Source: Pricia mediterranea
Lineage (GTDB): Bacteria; Bacteroidota; Bacteroidia; Flavobacteriales; Flavobacteriaceae
Reading direction: 5' to 3'
Assembly (NCBI RefSeq): GCF_032248455.1
Contig: NZ_JAVTTP010000001.1
Location: forward strand, 1,486,501 to 1,550,500
DNA: 64,000 bases
Positions 9,829 through 20,000 of the stretch are shown in pieces. The translations under genes and the position numbers were made by a program. Position 1 is the stretch's first letter; each line of letters opens with the position of its first letter. The notes under the pieces were generated by a model. The model worked only from the letters and a program-made list of their open reading frames with translations. It was not told the DNA's origin and searched no databases.

Positions 9829-10623
9829 TAGATATTCTACAATAATGTGCTAAATAGAGGGTGTCATAGATAAGAATTGAAGATACGTTGTTGTAGCATA
9901 AGTTTTAAAAACGTTGTTCTATATTGAAGCTCACAACTATAGCTTAATGGTCCCCTTATTATGGGAAAACCCTGGACCCCTAAATTTAAATAGTTGGAAT
10001 ACTTATCCAGCATTGGTTCTATCACTAATAGTTCGACCGATCGGCACGTCGCTCCGTTTGTTGGACAGTTACATTTGCGTCGAGAGAAGTTATAATATCT
10101 CGATTTGTTGAGACCATTTTCAGCTGTTTCTTGTTTTGGATTTTTTTTTCAGCAGCCCTTGATAATCCAAACAGGTAAACCGGCTGCCTTGATCGGAGTT
10201 CAGTATTTTGGGTTTCCCATGTATCTGGTTTGCTTGCTTGTCCACCTCTATGCTTGTCCTGGATATTTCGGTTCAGAACGAACCGAAATGCCTGGCACAA
10301 AGCCTCCGAAATTAGTGGCACAATCCGAGCCGAAATATCCAAATGGGGGAGTTCAAGTAAACGGCTCTCAAACGTAAACGAATGTCAGTTTCGGGAAAGT
10401 CTGAGTTAAGGTGGGTATTTTATCCACCCCCTACGATATTCGCCAAATTAGCCTAAACCAATCTTGTTTTTTGAAGATCTCTTCGTTTCGTAAGACCTTT
10501 TTATGTTACTGCAATATCGAAGATGGCCCAAGTCTCGGTAATCGAGGAAATCTCGGCTGGAAAAATTTGGTTTCATAACTTTTGGCATGCGAAATGTGTT
10601 CAAGTGAATGAACTCTACTGGAT
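9829..10623. other. Gene-poor stretch between the EEP gene and the XylR-like regulator
   Basis: I see no credible gene on either strand; the short open frames here lack family-like composition. The stretch holds a nested inverted repeat (10261-10340, listed separately). Both flanking genes end here (plus-strand EEP, minus-strand regulator), so it is a convergent intergenic region. Its length and the inverted repeat are compatible with decayed insertion-sequence DNA, but no transposase remnant could be read. Confidence 0.5.
10261..10340. repeat. Nested inverted repeats
   Basis: GGATATTTCGG at 10261-10271 is answered by its exact complement CCGAAATATCC at 10330-10340. Inside the left arm, ATTTCGGTTC (10265-10274) pairs perfectly with GAACCGAAAT (10280-10289) across a 5-base loop. 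The left arm could therefore form either a short or a long hairpin. It might be a bidirectional terminator, a mobile-element end or a remnant; there is no T-run to favour a terminator. Confidence 0.6.
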
Positions 10624-11805
10624 TCAGGAGGATTTCATTTTACTACTTCTATAGGCTATAGGTGAAATTCCAGTTTCTCTCTTAAACATGAAGCTCATAT
10701 AGGAAACATGTTCAAAGCCCGATTTTTCCGCAATTTCCGTTAAATCCAATTCCGTTTCGCCCAGGAGCTCCTTTAAACGGTTTATCCTGATTCGCTGCAT
10801 TTCTTTGTAAGGCGTCCTTCCTACCGCCTTCAGGAATTTTTTTTCAAATACCCTTCTTGTCATCGGAACAAAATCAAGTATATCGTTGAGATTGAACGAG
10901 CCGCTATTGGCATGCTCATAAATATAGTGCAGTGCCTTGGAAATATACGGGTCGTCAATGGCAAGTGAATCCGTCGACCTCCTTTTTTTAATGCCCGATG
11001 GTGCTATTAAGTTGGTAAGTTCCGCTGCCTTCTTCCCTTTCATAATGGATTCCAGCAAAGTCGCCGCCAGATAACCTGTCGCGAACGTATCCGGAATTAT
11101 ACTTGTCAGGGACGGGGAACAAAGTTCGCAGATAAGCGGGTCGTTATCCACTCCTATCACCGCTATTTCTTCGGGCACCATAAACCCTGTTCTATGGCTA
11201 GAATCGATAACCAAACGACCTAATTGATCGTATGCCGCAAAAATCCCTATCGGTTTGGGCAATTTGGCCAACCAGGAGTCAATATTTTTTTGCTCGGCCA
11301 CCACGTTTAATTTTAAATCCAATGATAGGCTATGGTGATAACACGGAATGCCCATATCCTGAAGCAAGCTATCAAAGTGCTTGTAACGCCATTTGGACCA
11401 ATTGAAATCGACACCTATGAAGCCGAAATTCTTAAACCCTCGACCTCGCAGGTGATCTAGCGCCATGCTCGCTATTTTGCTATCATCTGTTTCTACCCAA
11501 GGTATCCCAGGAATTAAATTGGCCGAACTGGCATCGACGGTCGGTAAATTGCATTTATCGATCAATTCGGCAGTTATTTCGTTTTCAATGCGGGCAATAA
11601 TACCATCACCCTTCCATGACAACAACCATTCGGGATTAGGTTCGCCCCTGCCATATTCACCCAAATAGACATCCCATCCATCATGTTCCTTGATATATCC
11701 GTAAATGCCTTTTATCAATCCCCTGGAATAAGCGTTGGAAGTCTCAAGTAGTAACGCCACTTTGTGACGCTTTTTACGTATGCTATTCTCAAAATTGCTT
11801 TTCAA
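10624..11805 (-). CDS. XylR-like transcriptional regulator (LacI-type sugar sensor + AraC DNA-binding domain)
   Basis: A 393-residue cytoplasmic regulator. Residues about 14-275 form a periplasmic-binding-protein-like sensor (VALLLETSNAYSRGLIKGI, IPWVETDDSKIASMALDHL, AVIGVDNDPLICELCSPSLTSI), and residues about 285-390 are an AraC helix-turn-helix domain (VPMTRRVFEKKFLKAVGRTP ... LTEIAEKSGFEHVSYMSFMF). This architecture is that of XylR, a sugar-responsive activator. It is divergent from the SusCD/dehydrogenase operon starting at 12297 and is its likely local regulator. The start is a TTG (no ATG fits before the conserved HKVALLLE segment); a GTG a few codons in is possible. Confidence 0.88.
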   Translation of the reverse strand: MKSNFENSIRKKRHKVALLLETSNAYSRGLIKGIYGYIKEHDGWDVYLGEYGRGEPNPEWLLSWKGDGIIARIENEITAELIDKCNLPTVDASSANLIPGIPWVETDDSKIASMALDHLRGRGFKNFGFIGVDFNWSKWRYKHFDSLLQDMGIPCYHHSLSLDLKLNVVAEQKNIDSWLAKLPKPIGIFAAYDQLGRLVIDSSHRTGFMVPEEIAVIGVDNDPLICELCSPSLTSIIPDTFATGYLAATLLESIMKGKKAAELTNLIAPSGIKKRRSTDSLAIDDPYISKALHYIYEHANSGSFNLNDILDFVPMTRRVFEKKFLKAVGRTPYKEMQRIRINRLKELLGETELDLTEIAEKSGFEHVSYMSFMFKRETGISPIAYRSSKMKSS

Positions 11806-12296
11806 GGTTGAACTTTATATGTTAAATATCTAATTCAAATGTAATAATAATTTGGTTCCATCCTGTGGCATAAAAGTAATAATAGAGTTTGATAGTGTTT
11901 TATAGGATTTATTTTTGTTTTAAAAATCAAAAATTTGCTTATTTGCTCAAAATGAACATGACATTTTTGATAATCTTAAATACTGTTCTTTTATAAAGGC
12001 TACAACACCAATTGGTAAAATATCTAAAAGGGAAGGATAAATTTCATATTGTTTCATTTACATATTTCCGATAAGTTTGAAGGTGTTGATAATGGCGAAT
12101 TTCAAACTATACAGCCAGTTTCGTGTTTTCAATTGCGCAATATCGATGTGAGCTTGAAAAAACCATTCTAAAAACGATGGTTGATGAAAAGGTTTTCATA
12201 CCCGGACCTTTGCGCTATTTTTTAGTAGGGGTGTGAAACCCACCTTCAAACAAAGGAAAAAGTGATTTAATCTGAATATAAGCAAATCTAAATATT
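11806..12296. promoter_or_regulatory. Divergent control region between the XylR-like gene and the second susC
   Basis: This AT-rich 491-base region separates two divergent transcription units and should carry both promoters and the regulator's operators. On the minus strand TACATTTG at 11836-11843 matches the Bacteroidota -7 consensus TAnnTTTG about 30 bases before the regulator start; no good -33 element is visible. For the plus strand I could not pick a promoter with confidence. A small imperfect hairpin (AACCAT ... ATGGTT, near 12160-12185) lies in the susC leader. Confidence 0.4.
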
Positions 12297-15200
12297 ATGG
12301 GTAAAACAATTAATAGTACCAAAGATTGTTTCAGTTTTCTTTTGAACATTGACCGGAAAATGAGACTATTCATTTTCTTATGCTTATTTGCCTCATTTCA
12401 AGTTCTTGCAAATCCAGATTTGTCTTCTACAAGTTTTATGAATACGCATGATTATAATTATTTTCAGCAAATTGTGAGCGGAACGGTAACCGATGAAACG
12501 GGAACTCCCTTGGCTGGGGCCAATATAGTAGAAAAAGGCACCACCAATGGGGTGACGGCAGATTTTGATGGAAATTATTCCATTGACCTTTCGGATGAGA
12601 ATGCCACCTTGATCGTTTCATATATCGGGTACACCACCAAAGAAGTTGAAGTCGGCGGACAAACGGCCGTGAACGTTGAACTGGCGGAAAGCGCCACCGG
12701 TCTGGATGAAGTGGTGGTGATCGGATATGGAACACAAAAGAAAGTAAGTCTTACAAGTGCGGTTGCTTCGGTCGACGGCGAAGACCTGAAAAAAAGAACT
12801 GTGACCAAAATTGAACAATCGTTGCAGGGAAACGTTTCCGGTTTGACGGTCCAAGATCTAGGGGGGGCTCCCGGAACTTCAAGAATGAATATGCGGATAA
12901 GAGGAATAACCACGTTAAGTGGCAATAATGAACCATTGGTAATTATCGATGGGGTCGAACAACCACTTACAAATATCAATCCAAATGACATAGAGACCTT
13001 ATCCGTGCTAAAGGACGCTTCCTCGACCGCCATTTATGGGTCAAGGGCTTCCAATGGGGTCATTCTTGTAACCACCAAACGAGGGAAAGAGGGAAAAGTA
13101 AACGTCTATCTTAATTCTTACTATGGTTTTCAGAAGTCCAATAACAATCCAGTACACATGGGCGTGGAAGACTATATGCGCATGCAGAACATCGCTTGGA
13201 CAAATTCATCCGGGAGCCCAATTTATAGCGAAGAGTACATACAAGAATATGTTAGTGCCACGGACCGCATTAAATACCCTCTACCAAATAATTGGTTTGA
13301 AACGCTTTTTAAGACCGCTCCCCAAACAAATACATCCGTAACCATATCAGGGGGAACGGATAAAATGAAATCCCTGTTGAGCGTTAGATATTTTGATGAA
13401 GAAGGGATTATTCCCAACTCTTCAGCTAATACTACCGATGTTCGCTTCAATTCGGATTTTCAAATTCACCCAAAAATTAAAATTTCCTCGAATTTTAATT
13501 ATCGCTACATTCATTCGGCCAACCCTATTAATGTAGACCGTGTGATAAATGGGATGCTACAAAATTCACAGTGGATCGTACCTAGATATCCCGATGGCAC
13601 CTACGGGGTTTCATCTGATGGACAGAGCCCTTTGGTACGTGCCGACCTTGACGGAACCGATGATAAATATCAAAATTACTTTTTGGGAAATTTAAAAGGG
13701 GAGTGGGAAATCGTGAATGGATTGAAATTTAGTGTGCAATATGGTATTAGTACTACAATTGATAAACAGAAACGATATTCGAATAAATATGAAATCTTTG
13801 CATATAATGACCCTAGTAAAAGATTGGTCAACAAACCAATAAACACTTTATATGAAGATCGGGACGACAATCGAGAAACCACTTTGAATACACTTTTAAA
13901 TTATTCGAAAACCTTTGGTAATCATGATATGAATATACTGGCAGGCTATTCGGAAATCGATCATGACGAATCTACTTTATATGCTTCTCGTCAGAACTTT
14001 TATAGCAATGATATTCAATCTATTTCACAAGGCGCAAATGATGCCACGAAAGATAACAATGGGGTTGATTTAGAATGGCGTCTACGTTCTTATTTTGGGC
14101 GGTTGAACTATTCTTTTAAGGACAGATATCTTTTTGAGGCTAATATTCGCTATGACGGATCCTCAAGATTTGCAAGTGGAAACGAATACAGTACCTTCCC
14201 CTCGTTCGCGGCAGGTTGGCGCCTATCGGAAGAAGGTTTCTGGTCCGGATTGAAAGAAACTGTAAGCGAGTTTAAATTAAGGGGATCATATGGGAAATCC
14301 GGCAATCAAGCGGTCGATCCTTATAGTTACCTTGCCGCTTATGACTTAAGAAGTTATTCTTTCGGCGAAAATGCGGTACAGGGATATAAGCAAACGCTTT
14401 TGTCAAATAAGGATATTACTTGGGAGACTACCACCCAAACGGACATAGGGATGGATCTTACAATGCTCAAGAACAAAATTTCACTTACGGTAGATTATTA
14501 TCACAAGGAAACCGAGGATATTTTGCTGGAAGTACCGGTGCCAGCCACCCTGGGGCTTTTATCAACGGCCCGCAATACGGGAAAGGTGGACAATAAGGGT
14601 TGGGAATTTGCCCTGGGATTAAGGAACAATTTCGGGGATTTTAAGGTTGATACCAATTTTAACTTTTCCGTTAACAATAATGAAGTGATAGATTTGGCGG
14701 GCACCGGACCGTATATACGAGGAGGTAACGAATCACGATTTATAACAAAGGAGGGCCTTCCGATCAATTCATGGTGGGGATACAAAACCGATGGTTACTT
14801 TCAAACCCAAGAGGAGATTGCAAATTATCCTACTATTATTTCCAATGCCCAACCGGGCGATGTGAAATTTCTAGACAATAACGACGATGGCGTAATCAAC
14901 CCGGACGACATGGTTTTCCTAGGGGAGAGTTTCCCTAGATATAATTTTGGGGCATCCCTCAATTTTACATATAAACCATTTACTTTAAATATGCTGTTCC
15001 AAGGGGCGGCCGGTTTCAATTCCCGACTTGGCGGTGCCTTGGCCGAAATGGGCATATGGGGCGGTTTTACACACGAGGTAACTAGGGATTATTGGACCCC
15101 TGAAAACCCAAATGCACGTTTTCCAAGGCCTCTAAAATTTGATCTTCGCAATATTATAATGGCCGATAGAGATCTTCTGAACGGCAACTATCTACGGTTA

Positions 15201-15410
15201 AAGAACATCCAATTGGAATACAGATTACCCAAGTCCCTTATCGATGTGTTGGAAATCCAATCGGCAAGCGTATATGTAGCCACTACTAATTTATTTACCA
15301 TTAGCGAATTAAACGATTTCAATATAGACCCAGAGGAAGAAGTAGCTCGACGTGCAGAAAGATATCCACAGACCGCCATTACCACCTTGGGTGTAAACAT
15401 TAATTTTTGA
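12297..15410 (+). CDS. SusC/RagA-type TonB-dependent receptor (no STN domain)
   Basis: A 1037-residue outer-membrane receptor. After a signal region (about 1-40) there is a carboxypeptidase-regulatory-like domain (about 61-135, VSGTVTDETGTPLAGANIVE), the DEVVVIGYG TonB-box region, a plug (about 145-270, with NVSGLTVQDLGGAPGTSRMN and SVLKDASSTAIYGSRASNGV), and the barrel ending in ITTLGVNINF. It lacks the STN domain of the receptor at 227, so control should come from the divergent XylR-like regulator rather than FecR. The SusD gene follows after 30 bases. Confidence 0.95.
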   Translation: MGKTINSTKDCFSFLLNIDRKMRLFIFLCLFASFQVLANPDLSSTSFMNTHDYNYFQQIVSGTVTDETGTPLAGANIVEKGTTNGVTADFDGNYSIDLSDENATLIVSYIGYTTKEVEVGGQTAVNVELAESATGLDEVVVIGYGTQKKVSLTSAVASVDGEDLKKRTVTKIEQSLQGNVSGLTVQDLGGAPGTSRMNMRIRGITTLSGNNEPLVIIDGVEQPLTNINPNDIETLSVLKDASSTAIYGSRASNGVILVTTKRGKEGKVNVYLNSYYGFQKSNNNPVHMGVEDYMRMQNIAWTNSSGSPIYSEEYIQEYVSATDRIKYPLPNNWFETLFKTAPQTNTSVTISGGTDKMKSLLSVRYFDEEGIIPNSSANTTDVRFNSDFQIHPKIKISSNFNYRYIHSANPINVDRVINGMLQNSQWIVPRYPDGTYGVSSDGQSPLVRADLDGTDDKYQNYFLGNLKGEWEIVNGLKFSVQYGISTTIDKQKRYSNKYEIFAYNDPSKRLVNKPINTLYEDRDDNRETTLNTLLNYSKTFGNHDMNILAGYSEIDHDESTLYASRQNFYSNDIQSISQGANDATKDNNGVDLEWRLRSYFGRLNYSFKDRYLFEANIRYDGSSRFASGNEYSTFPSFAAGWRLSEEGFWSGLKETVSEFKLRGSYGKSGNQAVDPYSYLAAYDLRSYSFGENAVQGYKQTLLSNKDITWETTTQTDIGMDLTMLKNKISLTVDYYHKETEDILLEVPVPATLGLLSTARNTGKVDNKGWEFALGLRNNFGDFKVDTNFNFSVNNNEVIDLAGTGPYIRGGNESRFITKEGLPINSWWGYKTDGYFQTQEEIANYPTIISNAQPGDVKFLDNNDDGVINPDDMVFLGESFPRYNFGASLNFTYKPFTLNMLFQGAAGFNSRLGGALAEMGIWGGFTHEVTRDYWTPENPNARFPRPLKFDLRNIIMADRDLLNGNYLRLKNIQLEYRLPKSLIDVLEIQSASVYVATTNLFTISELNDFNIDPEEEVARRAERYPQTAITTLGVNINF

Positions 15411-15440
15411 GGTTTAACCTTAATCTAAAACTTTAAGAAG

Positions 15441-17021
15441 ATGAAATATCTAAAACATATATTGCTGATTATATTAGCAGGTACCTTATGTACCAATTGC
15501 GAGGATAATTTTTTGGATACACCTCCAAATGATAGAATTGTTTCAGAAAAATTCTGGAGCACCGATAATGATGCTATTTTGGCCTCAAATGCAATTTATC
15601 CATATTTGTTACAAGATGCCATGACTTATGCCATGTGGGATGGCATGTCGGATATCGGGCATGTCACTTTGCAATGGAGGCAAGAGTCCCTCGTTGAAAA
15701 GGGTGCCCACAATGCAGCTTCATCCAAGATCGCCCAGGTTTGGGCATTTGCCTATGAAGGTATCCAGGGAGCCAATCTCTTTTTAGCCAATGTCGACAAT
15801 TTTGAGCCTGCCGACCCAGCATTAATTGATAGGCTAAAGGCGGAAATACGAGTTATAAGAGCCAAATTATATATGGATCTTGCAATGTTGTTCGGTGATG
15901 TTCCGTTGTCTACTAGCGAACTAACATTAGAAGAATCCTTGGAACTTACAAGAACACCTATTGAAGAGGTATGGAATTTCATATCCTCGGAGCTTACCGC
16001 CGCCGCCGATGTTTTACCTACTACTCAATCGGAAACAGGCAGAATCACCAAAGGGGCCGCACTGGGTCTTAAAGCTAGGGCATTGCTATATGCGAAACGT
16101 TACGAGAAGGCTGCGGTAACGGCCAAAGAAGTAATAGACTTGGGCGTATATAGCTTGTACCCTTCCTATGAAAATATGTTCGGTTATGCGGCCCAGAACT
16201 CGAATGAAGTCATTTTGGACAGACAATTCACCCAGAATGTGAACGCTAGCAATATATATGATATTCTCACCCCCAACAGTATCTGGCCCCAAAGAAACGA
16301 TTTGGTGCCGACCAAACAATGTGTAGACATGTATAAGATGGCAAATGGACTGGACATTATGGACCCTCTAAGCGGGTTTGATCCAAATAATCCATATACT
16401 GGAAGAGATCCCCGTCTGGGCTATAGTATTTTTACCTTGGGATCTGTCCTTCCCAATGGCCAAATATATGATCCAAGACCAAATAGCGGAACAGGGGATG
16501 CCATAGGTTCTTCCGAAAACTCAACCTATTCGGGTTTTAACGTAAAAAAATATCTTACTCCGGAAGATAATCCAGACCCTAACAATTGTGGGATTAATTT
16601 AATTTTGCTCCGTTATGCGGATGTATTGCTTATGTACGCCGAATCAAAAATTGAGGCCAACGACATCGACCAGAGCGTATTGGATGCCATCAACGAAGTG
16701 AGGGGCAGGCCTGACGTGAACATGCCAGCTATTTCGGGCATCTTTGATCAGGCAGAACTACGTCAAATCGTGAGGGATGAACGCGCAGTGGAACTGGCCT
16801 TTGAAGGGTTGCGATATTTCGATATCAGGAGGTGGAGAATTGCCGAGGATCTTACCGGTATTATATATGGCATGACTTATGAAAATGAAGAGGGTGACCT
16901 GACCACCATTGCACTTACAGGATTTGATGTGTCATTTAATAAGGACAGGGACTATTTATGGCCAATTCCTTTTAATGAACTGGTACTCAACCCTAATTTA
17001 ACGCAAAATCCAGGTTGGTAA
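15441..17021 (+). CDS. SusD/RagB-family nutrient-binding lipoprotein
   Basis: A 526-residue surface lipoprotein, lipidated at Cys20 (LAGTLCTNCEDNFLDTPP). Family marks are the FLDTPPNDRI opening, the helical repeat LKAEIRVIRAKLYMDLAMLFGDVPL, LKARALLYAKRYEKA, and the C-terminal RGRPDVNMP ... RDERAVELAFEGLRYFDIRRWR, ending LTQNPGW. It is the partner of the SusC encoded immediately upstream and probably binds an oligosaccharide or glycoside later oxidised by the enzymes downstream. Confidence 0.95.
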   Translation: MKYLKHILLIILAGTLCTNCEDNFLDTPPNDRIVSEKFWSTDNDAILASNAIYPYLLQDAMTYAMWDGMSDIGHVTLQWRQESLVEKGAHNAASSKIAQVWAFAYEGIQGANLFLANVDNFEPADPALIDRLKAEIRVIRAKLYMDLAMLFGDVPLSTSELTLEESLELTRTPIEEVWNFISSELTAAADVLPTTQSETGRITKGAALGLKARALLYAKRYEKAAVTAKEVIDLGVYSLYPSYENMFGYAAQNSNEVILDRQFTQNVNASNIYDILTPNSIWPQRNDLVPTKQCVDMYKMANGLDIMDPLSGFDPNNPYTGRDPRLGYSIFTLGSVLPNGQIYDPRPNSGTGDAIGSSENSTYSGFNVKKYLTPEDNPDPNNCGINLILLRYADVLLMYAESKIEANDIDQSVLDAINEVRGRPDVNMPAISGIFDQAELRQIVRDERAVELAFEGLRYFDIRRWRIAEDLTGIIYGMTYENEEGDLTTIALTGFDVSFNKDRDYLWPIPFNELVLNPNLTQNPGW

Positions 17022-17064
17022 ACAAATAATATTTGGAACGGAAAAATATTAAATAATTAAACCC

Positions 17065-20000
17065 ATGAAAAGATTACTAATTCTGCTAATTGGAATTACT
17101 TGTTTGATGGCCTGCAAACAAAAAAAAGAGAAGGAGGTGGCCTCAACCGATCAGAAGGAGGCGGATTTCCTAATCGAGAAGACCGATACGGAGATAAAGG
17201 TATTTTCCGACGGGGGAACGGCCGCTCTCGTGACCCAGAACGCGGAACCCGGTTTCCGCCCGTATATCCACCCGATCCTGGCACCGGGCACGGAGGCGGA
17301 ACTGACACAGTACAGTCCCGGGCACCACAAACACCAGACCGGGCTTTACTGGGGCTTTACCCGGGTAAACGGCGAAGGCGCCTCCCCGGGGGAACTGAAA
17401 AAGTGGTTCTACGATCCCGACAAGCCGGAGGAAATCCAGAAAAAGATCGGCCGTGACTTTTTCCATAATCCCGGCGGGGACCATTGGCAAAGAGTCTCCA
17501 TGGAAGTATTGACCGCCGAAGGGGAAGAGGTGAAATGGAAAACGGTCTACAATATGTTGGGCGAGGACAAAAGACCCATTCTCAAGGAGACCCAGACCTG
17601 GACCTTTACCCAGAAAATGGACAAATATTTCTTGAGCCTTGTGTGGGAGGGCGAAGCCCTCGAAGACATTACGGTCAACGAGTTCGACTACGGCGGGCTT
17701 TTCCTTAGGATGCCCTGGGAGAAGGGTATCGAAGGTGAAGTGGTCAATGCCGCACTCCAAAAGAATGGTAAGGCGAACGGGCAAAGGGCCATGTGGGTGG
17801 ACGTCGGAATGGAGATCGATGGCCTGGATGAAATTGACGGATGGGGCCACATCGCGATTTTCGACCATACGGGGAACCAAGGCTACCCGCAACCGTGGCG
17901 TGTCGATGGCCAGTTCGGTGTCGGCCCGGTACTGGCAAAATCCGGGGATTGGCAGATAAAAAAGGGGGAGACCAAGATTTTCCAACATCAGGTAGTTGCC
18001 TACAGCGGGAAATTCGAAGATTTACTAGTGAACGACCTATGGAGCGATTATGTTGGGGATAAGGGCATGTACAATACGGCCTCCCTGTGGGAGATAGCCA
18101 AACAGGAAGGCCGGGACGCCAAGTTTCTGAACCCCGGGGAAGCTGTCGAGGCCATGACCGTCAAGGAAGGCTATAAAGTGAACGCCTTCGCCTCCGAGCC
18201 CATGATCACCCAGCCCATCGCCTTCTGCTGGGACGATAGGGGCAGAATGTGGGTCGCCGAGAACAGGGACTATGAATCAAGGAAAGAGGGGTTTTCCAAT
18301 TCCGGTGACAGCCGTATCCTGATCTTGGAGGATACCGATCGCGATGGCGTAGCCGATAGCAAAAAAGTATTTATGGAGGGCATTCCGTTTCCTTCGGCCA
18401 TAGCCGTTGGCCATGGCGGGGTCTTTATCGGCGCACCGCCCAACCTGCTTTTCGTGCCCGATAAAAACGGGGACGACAAGGCAGATGAAAAGGACATCAA
18501 GGTACTTTTAACGGGCTGGGGCATCCGGGACCGTCACGAGACGATCAACAGTTTCCATTGGGGCCCCGACGGTTGGCTTTATGGCCTTGAGGGATTTGCA
18601 ACGCCTTCCGTAATCAGAAAGCCAAAAGGTAAGGGCCGTCTGTATACGAAAGGAGAGGAATTTCCAAAAGACCTTTTAGAGGCCGAGGGTGTTGACGTAA
18701 ACGGTGGCGTATGGAGATATCATCCCATAAAGGACCGTTTTGAAGTGGTGGCCCATGGCTTTAGCAATCCCTGGGGCATAGACTATGATTCCAAGGGCCA
18801 ACTGTTTATTTCCGCCTGTGTTATTCCCCATATGTTCCATGTATTCCCCGGAGGGATATACCACCGACAGGGAGGACAACATTTCAACCCATATGTTTAC
18901 GAGGACATCAAGACCATAGTAGACCACAGGCACCGTTCGGCACACGGAGGCGCACGGATCTACCAGTCCGATGCCTTTCCGGAGAGCGAAAGAGGACGGT
19001 TGTTTATGGCGAATATCCACGACCATGGGGTTCTGTCCGACATCCTTAGCCCTAACGGCTCCGGGTTTACCGCCAGCCATGGCGATGATTTTATGATGGC
19101 CAACAATGCCCAATTTGTAGGCTTCAGCATGGAGGTAGGACCTGCGGGCGACCTGTATGTGCTCGACTGGCACGATGCCGATATATGTGGGGATGCCGTT
19201 CTCAATAAAGATACGGGCAGGGTTTTTAGGATCTCGCCGGAAAAATCCTTGGCCGAAAATTGGGCCGGACGGTTTGAGGACCTGAACAAGAAAAGTGATA
19301 GGGAACTCGTGGAACTGCAGCTGAGCAAAAGCAATTGGCATGCGCAACGGGCGCGGGTCATATTGCAATACCGTGCCTCGGATCAGGCTTTGGAAAGTGC
19401 TGCCGTATCCCGTTTGAACGATTTACTGGCCAATAATAAAAGTGAAGATACCCGACTCCGGGCATTATGGTCCCTATGGATTACGAAAAATATAAGTGCG
19501 AGCAGACTGCTGGATCTTCTGGCCGACAAGGACCAATATGTTCGGTCTTGGGCCATCCAGTTCTTGGTGGAGGATGAAAATCCTTCGACGGCAGCCGTCA
19601 AGCGGTTCGTCTCCTTGGCCAAAAAGGAATCGTCTCCCGTCGTCCGCCGTTACTTGGCAGGGGCCTTGCAGCGAATGTACGAGGAAGATCGCTGGGATAT
19701 TGCATCGGCATTGGTACAGTACAAGGAGGATGCCGATGACCCGAACATCCCCCTGATGTTGTGGTTCGGTATCGAGCCCTTGGTCGCCGACCGGCCCGAA
19801 AAGGCCTTGATCATGGCGAAACAAAGTGAAATCCCGTCGCTGACCCAAAAAATAGCAAGACGTTTGGTAGATGGTAATCAAATGGAGCAATTGATAGCGG
19901 AAATAGGCGAGAGATCCGATGTACGGGCGGATCTTTTGAACGGCCTGCTGTCAGGGATGGAAGGGAATTCGGAGCTGAAGGAGCCGTCGAACTGGGCAGC

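Noticed and set aside
10025-10377. Two overlapping open frames of about 90-105 codons
   Set aside because: They lie on opposite strands over the same bases, with no family-like sequence; the area is better described as non-coding with inverted repeats.
17170-17988. A 272-codon open frame opposite the dehydrogenase fusion
   Set aside because: It is antisense to a clearly conserved protein, and long antisense frames are expected in GC-rich coding DNA.
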